Source of the DNA: Pomphorhynchus laevis
Taxonomy: Eukaryota; Acanthocephala; Palaeacanthocephala; Echinorhynchida; Pomphorhynchidae
Direction: 5' to 3'
Assembly (NCBI GenBank): GCA_012934845.2
Contig: WNNJ02003067.1
Location: forward strand, 19,965-83,964
DNA: 64,000 nucleotides
Shown: one piece after another, positions 50,801 through 62,800 of the stretch
How positions within the stretch are numbered: position 1 is the stretch's first letter
Layout of the letters: every line of letters starts with the position of its first letter
Made by a program: the position numbers and the translations under genes
Notes under the pieces: model-generated
Database searches by the model: none
Told to the model about the DNA's origin: nothing
What the model saw: the letters and a program-made list of their open reading frames with translations, nothing else

Positions 50801-53800
50801 ATTTAACAATGAATAAACCTTAAAACATACACTATTAATATATCAATTATTATATATCATATAATAATTATATAATACATAACTTATAATGGTGAGTGAA
50901 CTTCCACCTCACCATTTTACTATATTTGAATATAATGAAGATTTTTTACTTAAATGTTTAGATTTTCATTTTTTAAATAAAAAATTCGTTCAAATAAACA
51001 AATTGCATCAAACAATGATGAATGAAATGAATTATAAATTTGTGAATTATATGTCAGCAAAATTGAATTATTAAAAATAGCATTTTGATTAATATTTAAA
51101 GTCGTGTATCAAATGCGCCAGCGTATATAAAATGCTAGATTAGATAACTTAATGACTCATTAAAAATACCTTAAAATATCTGGCCTATTATCTCTTACAT
51201 AAGAGATAATAGTAAAAGGAAAAATACTAAAATAATATGGAGATTATATTCTGTTTAAAATTATTTTCTTAAACTTAAAATAAAACAACGTTAAAGTTTA
51301 TATTACGACATTAAATAAGGATTAATTATTTATCAAATTGAACACTTAAATTGTCAAATTGAACACTGTCAATTTTCTATAATTAGTTATGATTATTATT
51401 TAAAGTTCTGTTACTCTAAATAGCAAAATAAGAACAAAAATCACACTAAACACTCGTGACATATTTAGTTCTTATTTTAAATTGGATTATCTAAATTAGT
51501 GAAAATACATATATTTATTTAATTAGTATTAAATTATATTTTAAAATGCATTTTATAAAACATTTGCAAAACTGATTTGTTTTCAGTTACTTGTGATTAT
51601 ATCGGATTTATATCTGATATATTTTTAATCTGATTTAGATAATTAGTTATAGACTAAATTTTAAATATTTAAATTTGTTAAAGAATAAATTTGTTATGAG
51701 AAATTTACATTTTAAATATTCAAATTTAAAATAAAAGGGTGTTGACAGAAATTTTCAAAATCCGTAAATGAAAATGATATCAATGCCAAATCCGTAATTT
51801 ATAAATTTTAATATATAAAAATATTTTTACAACTTAAAGACTTGAATGTCTACATCAATATATCATCAAAGCGTCACTTGACGACATCTAAAAGCCTAAA
51901 CACAATCTTAAAATGCAAATGTTGATAAATGTGCATAGAATTCGTCCAGACAAAATATTTATAAAAATCTTTTCATATTTTAATAGTCGGTGGGTAATTC
52001 TACTGTTGCGAAGTTTCAAAATTTATGATTAACGAAAAATGAAGCTATGATTTTGTCGCTACGATTGAAGCGCTCATCTTTAACCTAATGTATATTTTCC
52101 GGTGTATTTTGTTGATGTTCAATTACATTTGGTTTTGTATTTTATTGTTTGATTATTTATCGAATCACTACATTTTCAAAATATTTGGTTCATTCGAGTT
52201 TTGTATTTTATTTAAAGCTAGCAATATTAAAAAATTTGCAGTAAAAGTTTAATAGTATATCGTGATTTGTGTTATTTTTAGTTATTTGAACAAAACGATG
52301 TCTTAAAGTATTGGTTTCACAAGTTTAAAATTATTAAAAGTCGTATTACCTGTTGAACGCATTCTGGTGATAGCCAGTTTACACAAAGCAGTATGACAGG
52401 CAGCAACATGAATGTGGTATCAGCTGTACCTATAATTTCAAACCTGAAAATGAATATCATGTTAATTCACTGAAAATTATATTTTTATAGTTTTATTAAA
52501 ACATTTAATTATTTAAAAACTTAAATGAAAATACATAATACTTTTTTAAATGATAAGAATAATGTGATTCAACAACGAATTTAAATTTATTTTTAGTCAA
52601 TTATTCTGCATTTTTACTCTAAAATGTTTTTTTCAGCAAATGTCATGTAGATATTTTGACATTTTGACAATTATGACATTTTGTAATTAATTATTCACCT
52701 ACATCATTCGAATGAATTAAATTTACTTAAATACACTAGAATTTCATTTAAATTTTAATTGCATTGAAACTGAGATGAGAGTAAAAATGATTAATAAAAA
52801 TAATTAAAAATTTGTAAAAATAATTAATTGTAAAATTGGAACCTAACAAGCGTTAGCCGCGATTTTAATCCGTGAGTTTATCAGTAGATATTCTAACACA
52901 TATAAATTGCATGTAAACATTACTGAAATGCTGCACATTTAAATAGGTTAAGTCCATATTATATAAAGACTGTGTCAATTCAAAAGAACGAAGCACTCAA
53001 AAACGTTATTTTGCTTTATAAAATAATGTAAAATCATTTAGATTCGATCAGGCTAAATCATTCAGATTCGTATTAGCGTAAAAATTATCCGGATTCGTAT
53101 TAGCGTAAATGGATCATTCAGATTAGTATTAGCGTAACAATTATCCGGTCATCTCAGGACATTACTCGATTCATACCTATGTACATTATCGCTCATTATA
53201 CTCTGTACATAACCCTTCCACACTCATCATCTACTCTGTAAAAGTAACTGATTTTGATTCATTTAATTGTTTTATTTTCTGATGTTGTCTACAGCAAGCA
53301 AAATATAAAAAATAATTGTATTGTTTTGTTTATCGGCTTCAAAATTACAAATTTAAGAAACAGATCAAAATCGGTTATTTTTAAATAACCGATTTGACTT
53401 TTATAATAGCACAATCTGCATATTATATGAGTATATATTACAGTATTATTATAATATAATATATATTATACTTATATATTAATAAGTATAATATATCTTA
53501 TTATTATAAGATACAATAATTGACTGTAACGAAACGACTGCTACAAATTATAAAGCATAAAAATATGAATATAAAGCATTTATATTCATAAATGTTTATG
53601 AATATAAACATTTATGTTTATATTTATGTTCATATTTATGACTATAACTATATATAGTATATATGTGCATTTTTTATTTAAAATGAATATTAAAATAAAT
53701 TAATATGATATAATTAAATAATATATTATATAGTATTATATAATATATAATATAATATAATGTAATTATATTATATAATATAATTAATATAATTACATAT

Positions 53801-56800
53801 ACAGATTGATCTATTTAACTATATATAGTATATATGTACATTATTTATTTAAAATGAATAATATATTTCATATTTTTATATCTAGACATATGCATAGCGA
53901 GGATCAATGCATATCCAAAATATTTGTTTTATTGAAGAATACAGAGCTGACATTTGATTATAGTCAGCTCTATATTGAACCAATTCAGATATAATACTGA
54001 ATTGAAAAAATTCAGACAAAACATAAAATATATATTAATATATAATATAGCGGCAGAGATGTTGCTTCCGGTAATAACATAATTTCTATATAAATTTAAA
54101 TTTTTATTTGAAATTTATAATAAAAATTTTAATTGTAAATTCGTGATTAAAGTTTTAAATATTAGCTATGGTATCCAGAATCCAGGCATTATAATCCTTT
54201 AATTATTCTATTGTTTTATTCAAATTATAATTTAAATTGTAATTACATATCATTATAATATTTATTTTAATACATAAAACATTTATCTATATACATTAGT
54301 TATATAAGATAAATAATATATTTAATATTATTATATTTAGATATATGCATAGTGCAGATCAATGCATATCCAAAGTATTTGTTTTATTGAAGAATACATA
54401 GCTGACTTTTGACTAACTTATTGAACCAATTCAGACAAAACATTATATATAATATGGTGACAGAGATATTTGTTGCTTCCATAATATCATAATTTCTATT
54501 AATACAGTATTACATTACTACATTTTCATATTAAGAGACAGTAATTGACTGATAACGAAACGATTGCAAAAGTTTAAATTTTAGTTTCAAATGTTATATT
54601 TTTATTCATATTGCTTATTTCGCCAGCAGCAAAATAATGCTTTAATGACTTAATTCTATAATTTATAATATTGAATTCGAATTTAATAATTCGTACTTTT
54701 AAAATGGGTCAAAACAATATTGTCTGTATTATATTTAAAGTATTAAATGTTTTAAAAATCAAACATTTAATCTAAATCTGCTCCTATCTTAAAATCATGT
54801 TTCTCGTAATTGATATTATTAATTAACAAAACAAATTTACTTTGAGATTATTCGTCTACCTGTTATTCCAAATATATGATCTTAGTGGCTTATCATTATT
54901 TAGCAAATCAGGTAATTCTTCCAGATTAGAATTAAGAACTTTGCGAAGTTTCTTTTCCATTTCCAAATTCTAGAAAACAGATATTACTTAGAGTAGGAAC
55001 TGAAATTAAAATGATATAACTTCAGTATTTTTATTATTAGGTTTGTCAAATATGAGCATTTCATTTTTACATCCACTTATAACCCTGCCATACTCCTCTG
55101 GAAATTGGATCAGAATGAATTTGTCCTTGCATTCTACATTGTCACCAATATTCTTCCTACTTGCTAAGTACCGAAATTTAAAATTAACGCTATTTATCAA
55201 ATTTTGACGTATTCAAAATTAAAAAAGAATTTTATTTATTATTTTTTCATTATAATAAAAAATTGTAAAAAGATCAATAAGAGTCAATTATAATTGACTC
55301 TTCTTGATCTTTTGACAATTTTAAATGGAGTCTGCTTACACAATAATAAAAAATTATAACAATTAAATTATAACATCAAAAATAATTTAAATAAAGTAAT
55401 TTAAATAATAAAATAAATATTTAAAATTATGAAGGAGTGTGAATCGTTCCACAACTCAAAATTCAAAAGCAAACAGTTAATTAAATAAACAAAAGTCAGA
55501 GTTTGCCAATTACTATTCAATTATATTTGTTAAACAATAAAATGCTGATTTTAGTTAAAAATTTACAAAATTTATTCGTCATCTATTAGATTTAACTATC
55601 GCTAAAATCAAACAGAAAATAATAGTTTAAACCACAAGCCTTCTATTTGATCTCATAAGATTCTCGGTTATTTAAGCTGTAAGAACAATTAGCAAGCAGT
55701 CAACTTTTCATATAAGATAAAATGCTACAAGAAAATGAGTGCCTTTAGTATTGACACCACCGTCAACGGGAATAAGATGAATTATTTGGCGTATTTCACA
55801 AAATGCAGAATTAACGTAACTTTACTAAATAAGTGCAGCAATATAAAAAGTGGTAATTAGAATAGTAATTAATAGTTGAATAGATGAATAGTTGAGTAGT
55901 TGAATTAAATAGTTGATAATAATCCATTATTGATAAAGAATTATTGGAGCTGGATCAAAGAAAGAAAACTTTATTCAATATTTCACTAACCTCTGTTAGC
56001 ATCTTCAGAAAATTACATCATCAGAGTAATTTTCTGAAGATGCTAACGTCAGCGAAATATCAAATAAAATTTTCCTTTTTTGATCTAGCTCTAATAATTC
56101 TTTAATTTATATGATATTAAATAACTTAACAATAAAACTCGTTATAAACGCAATTGCGTGGGTATTATTATGCATTTGTAATCTCACTAAATTTTGATCA
56201 CTTTTCAAACTTTACATGCCTTTATAAAAAAGTTCAAAAATATCGCTGCCATTTTCTTTGGTTCAATACTATTTATAATGTTTAATAATATTTCTATTAT
56301 TCAATAATATTGAATCATAATTTAATATTATTAGCGATAACCAGCAGATTTCAGTTTTATTTGAATTGAGACACGATTTGGGTCAAATAAGATGAATAAT
56401 AAGATAATTAGAATTCTATTAAATAAAAACGGTTTTCCATCATGGGCAATTAAAAAGGCTTTCTTCAAAAGTATCAAAACGAATAAACAAGTTGTTTCTG
56501 GACCAGAGAGAAAAGAAATACATAGGATTTTCATTTATCTTAATTTTTGGAATATTAATTTCAAAAGATTTGTTTCAAACAATAAAATATTAAATAATTC
56601 AAATATTGTATTGTATAATAGTAAAATACCGAAGTTACACATGATTTAAAAAAAAGAAACCCAGACATGATTTTTACATTCATAAAAACTCCAATATTAT
56701 TATGACGAATAATAAACCTGACGTAACGTTAAATATTTTGTAAGGATGTTGTAAACGATTCTTTTGTTTAAATAATCTTTCCTATTTTTATACTTTATTT

Positions 56801-59800
56801 AATTTTTCTAGTGATTTTAATTATTATTTTTGTATATTTTTTATTTTTCAAATTATTTATTTTAAATGGAAATATTATTTCTTTGCTTCTAAACAATTTT
56901 GAATCATCTTTTTATTGCATATTGTGACCTTCAATATTTATGTATTTCTATTCACAAATTATAATACATCGGTGGTAACCGCCATTATATTATCTTGCTT
57001 TAAAATATAAAATTGTCATATAATTTGAAAAATAGTTCATAGCTTACAAAAATCGGTTTAATTTGTTACAAAAGCTTAAATAAGTCATTATTGATCGTGA
57101 TCAAGTTACTTTCTAATATTCAATGAGCAATTAATAGACCAACAATAATACGTGAAGTAATGGCAAATATAAATTTGATAAAGTTTTAAATTCCCAAATT
57201 GAACCATTGATAAGCTAGTTATATACAGGAACATTACATAATGTACATTATATAAATATAAATTATATTATATAATTATATAATGTACATTATAATATAC
57301 ATTATACATTTTGGTACAGGTAGCATTTCTGATCATAATTCAATGGTCACAATAGGTTATTTTTATAACCTAATTATGAACAATAATCAAAAATATTGAA
57401 AAGAAATGTGAGCAAAACACACATTGTGCATTTTAAAATAAACATTTGAAAAAAATAAAAAAGGGCAAATCATAAATAAATCTTACCGATTTGTGTAGTG
57501 CCTAAAGGATAAAATCCTTTTTTGTCATGCTCATCACATTTTTCATAAAGTGGAATCTTGTATAATCCAGACACTAATCTGCCATCACAATCATATAACG
57601 AAATTTTCCCCCACAAATCAGTTTGAAATATTTTCTATTATTAATATTTGAACAGTAAATAAATAATAATAAATATCAAGGAACAAATAAGTATAAATAC
57701 ACATAGGAATTTAGAAATATGAGATCTAACTGGATAAGATAAACTTATATGTTATATATAACTTTTTAATAAAATTAATATATATAAATTTAATTAATTT
57801 TTATAAAATTATAATAGTAATTTAAAATTATAATAGTAATCACATAGTAATTTAGAAATATGATATCTAACTGGATAAGATAAACTTCTATGTTATAATA
57901 TATATAGGTAGTGCGAAAAAATCGCTTGAAACTGTGGTCCAGGAGCCAAAACTGGCTACGATTGATTTTAAATTCATATGAGCTGCTAAAAAACTGGACT
58001 TCGATCATCAGCTCCATCAGTCTAATGTATCACCTAGAGACGAACCTAGCCACCCAGCAGTCATCGTCAGTCGGATGAAGTGGTTAGGGTGCGTTTCGAC
58101 TGCTTTTGTGATAACTGTAAAGACACCAGCGATTCCTCACGATGCTAAACAAAACTCAGGTGCATATAGCGTTTTTACTGGTTTGTTGCGTGTGTGGACC
58201 TTCTATTTATTCTAGTTATTATATATATAATTAATTTTTATAAAATTATAATATATAACTATATATTAGATAATATCATTTCATCAAATGATATATAGTT
58301 AAATCAAGAGAGTAATTATACCATTGGTAGATAAGAAGCTAAGTATTTATACTTGTGCGCGATCATCTAAGGCTTATCTGTAGATAAATTTGTCTTTAAC
58401 CTTAAAAGACAACTAAAGTTGTCCAAGCTTTACAAAGAGAGAACGGTCAGTTTATGATCATTTATATTAAATGTTTCAAACATTGTATGAAATACAAGAA
58501 AGTTTTAAGTTAAACGCTTCCTTTATTTCAATATTATATAAATTGAAATCTATATAAATTATAAATTATAATAGTTTTATATAAATTATAAATTTATTAA
58601 AAAATTGATATTGCCACTAACTTCAGAATTTTTAAAAACATTTTGATTTTCAAACCAAATTTTTAACTTTAAAATTCGGCTCTTCAAAATTTTGAAGATG
58701 ATAGCAGTAGCTATCAAAATATTATTTTTTTAATAGAACTTTAATTTATATCTTTGTTCCATTAAAATTTCAATCGAATACTTAAAAATAGGACGGAAAA
58801 TAAGGAATACTATATTATAATTTTTTATCTTGGTCCTATTAGACATTCAATCAATACGCAGAAAGATATTTCGTTAATGACTGTTTTTAATAAGAATTTT
58901 GATGCTACAGGTTGATAACATCATGTGTGAATAAGAATGTACCACAAAAATAAAAATGTATAAGTTTAACGTCTACTGAAATATTAGCATATTTCAGTTA
59001 TCTTCCAATATGTTAACGGAAAAAATCACTTTATGGAAAGAATATTGAAGAAACATGATATTTCAATATTTTCAAATATCTACTGAATAAAAGTCATTAT
59101 CTTCTCAGATAGAGAAGATAATGCCTGCAAATCAGACATTATTGCATTAAACTTTTTCTATCAAATTTTCTAACTTTTTTTTATATTTTTAAAAATATTT
59201 AATTTCTTAATTTAATAAAATTAAATATTGAAATATAAAATTTAATAAAATATATTCTAATTTAAACTATTGACCAATCAATATTATACGATATTTTTAT
59301 ATTTATATTTTTATTTTTTGAAAGAAATAAAAGCCACATAATTCCAAATAAGGTTAATGAAACCCCATTTCAAATAACGTAAAAGTTACAAAATTTCAAA
59401 TAACATAAAAAATCTATTATTTAAATGGATTTTTTAAAAATCCATCACAATCTTATTGAAATCCCGGTTTTTTAAGTTTCATTAGTCAAGTCGTTTCAAA
59501 TGCAATTAAAGCCAAATCTATAAAGTCAATCAAAGCCAAAAATATATATTGGCTTTGACAAGCTAATATTAATATTATATTTATATCAATATTTATTTAC
59601 AATATTAATTTATTATTAATATTTAAGCCACATCATTTCAAATGACTATAACGACTTAAAAATAAAATACTACAAATAAACGTTGATAAATGTCTATTTC
59701 TAAATAAAATGATAGGATAATGCTATATATAGATATAAATTGATAATTTTGAATTTATATGTAAGAAAATAATTTATTTGCAATAGAAAAATCTCCCATT

Positions 59801-62800
59801 AGATGACCAAATGACTTATTTTCTAATTGCTATCAAACACACTTGCTCATTGCTTAAAATAATTTAAGATTTTTTATAATTCATACTGAAATTATTTAGT
59901 AGAAATTTTATTTCTACTGAAATAAAACAACATTGAATATTCGGATGTTCAAATTTATAATCCTTCCCATCTTATAATGGATATACTATTTCATAATTAT
60001 ACGATTTTTGGCAAGTTTGATCTTGGTTCCATTTAAATTTTAAAAAACTCCTATTTTAAAAATTAAGATATTTAATATAAGTTTAAATAGTTAAATTATA
60101 GGTGTATTTAGTTCGATAATTATAGTTTATCATAATTAAATTAATTAATTATTTTTAAATGATAATTAATTTTAAATTTATTAAATTTACCATTTTTGAT
60201 TAAATTTAAATTTAAATTTAATGTATCGATACTATAGAACAATTATATTTATTCAATATTAGGCCTCATGTGTCAATAAATTAGATAAATAAACAACTTA
60301 AGATAAATAATCGTATACATATATATTATATATATTAATATATATATTAATATTATTAATATTAATAATATTATTAATATTAATAATATATAATATTAAC
60401 ATTAATATTATCGCGACTTATTATTTTTGATAATGGCATAAAGCAGCTACTTTCGTATCTAATGATTTTCGATAAACGTTGGCAATTACCATTGGTCACA
60501 AGAGCAAGAAAACTATAATAATCTCAAATAAAAAAACCTCAAATATCTAAATTTTAATAATATAGTGACCAAAATTAGCATTCCATACACTCTAATAGGA
60601 TTTAATACTATCTGATACCTTTGACGATAATTGTTTTTTCCCTATACAAATACACAAACTTGCTGATCGGGGTATGGTGGCAATTATTGTAGTAAATTTT
60701 ACACACATATGTTTCCGTATGTTCTTAAACGATTTGAGTTCAATTAAAGTGTTTCCATGAAAAATTCCCAACTGTATGGATTTCCGCTAAGAAAATACAA
60801 ATATCGGACCGTATATGGATTTACGGCAAAATTACCTTGAACTGCAATTTCTGAATAGACAGTACAAATCTTCCACTAACGACTTTAAATATATGACTGT
60901 TTTGTTCGTGATTATTTGCAGAACTTGTACCTAACATATCACTTATAAATTTAAAGAAATTGCGTATGCAATGAAACCTTGTAAAATAGGAAGGTTTTCT
61001 CGTGGCCAATTTGGCTCGTACACAATTTCAAGTAATGGACATTTTGAATGAATAATGCACTTTTGTATATACTAAAAAAATCAGAAAATATCCAAAGTAG
61101 TTGTTGCAATTATTTGTTCCTACTGAATACTGGCAGAGTGGTTTATCCAAATACATATATTCATCCCTCGTTCTGATTTTCAGCATACACGGATTACTTT
61201 GTAATTTAGCGTGTTCTTTAACCATATTTATCACAGTGGATGGAGTGTCGATTGTGTTAACTTCCAAATCTATCCAGTTGGTGTATACCAGTATTTTAAT
61301 GGCTAGCGTTTCTTTCAACAAATTAAAAACAAGAAACCAAATAAAATTAAAATATAAATATTTATTAAATGTAATAATGAATTATAATTAATTTATTATA
61401 CATATTATTTTTTATAATAATTTATTTTTCAAAATTTTTACTAAAAATGTGTTCTAAAAAAGGTCCAAATTAAATGTTGCAATAAAAATTTTTAGTTTCG
61501 TCTTGGTTTCTTATGAATTGCATTGGTTGCTTGTATTTGGATCGTGGTAATATCTAACAAGCAGACGATGCACGAGCCTGAGCAAATACTATCTTGGTTT
61601 TTATTTTTCTTATAACATTACTGTAGATGAGATTTCTCTTTGTACTTCATTTAGTTGCCATCAAGGATTCTCTATATGCTTCTTGACCAACGCCATCAGA
61701 AGAAGAAAATTTTATTGGACTAAAATTAGCTTGTTCTATTATAGATACTCTGCCATATTTTGTTAATTTTATTCGCTCGTTATACTGTAAATCTGCAAGA
61801 TTATTATGTCGAGAGTTGGAAGGAGCACGTTAAATACTGCAACATCCAAGAATGCCTGCTCAAACCAACCGCCGAATAAGCCATCACATACGACATTCAA
61901 TCTTGATTCGTCTGTCCGATTTGTGCTATTATTTGACAGACAGGACTTAAAACTGGCTATACGTCTATGTTATTAGAGATTTTGCTTAATGCATGAGCAA
62001 ATATATCTATTATTTCATTGCCTTATAGATGTTAAGGCTCCGGCCTTACAAGATAATGCATAAATTATCTTGCAAGAAACAATAAGCCGATGGCCGAATA
62101 AGTCATGCATTGTGCACAACACACTTGTTTTCGTTCAAATTTGTCAGCTACCATCCATATCGACCTGCTTTGGAATCACTAAACTCATTGTTGGTAAGCT
62201 GAAATCCATCAATTTTAATAGCAGTGAGATGATCCAAAGAGGTGCTCTTTTTATAGAGGCATGTGACGCTATTTTGATTTTATCTTGAGACATTGTTTGA
62301 ACTATCAGATCCCTTCTATTTTTCGCGTAATAATTCTCAATGATATACTTTTGGCAACTTTTTCCTAAGATGATCGTAAATTTCCCCTCTAATACCTAAG
62401 AAGTAAGTTTCATACATTTTATGGGAGTTTTCATATTCTATATTTACCGTAATCTCAGGATCGAATATTCCAATACCACCCAGTTTGAATGATAGGGTTA
62501 GTAACATACTATCCTTTTCTTCGAGATTCGCTTAAGTAATTACATCTATGAAATCTTGATACAATATTATTTATAGATGTAGTATAATTTCTTCGCATTT
62601 GGGAACAGTCCTTAACGTATACATCCACTTCCATTGTATGGAATGTATTAAGCAAGAGTATGCTGAATGTCGATCAGATAAACTAACTTCGATCAATTGC
62701 TTAAGAGGATTTATCCAAACAGGCACTCTTTTTTCTATATTTATTTTTCTGTTTATTATTTTTTTACAAAAATAAATATTTATGTGCTAAAAATAAATAT

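Noticed and set aside
62070-62288. 72-residue open frame on plus
   Set aside because: It lies antisense to the decayed retroelement region and shows no features of its own.
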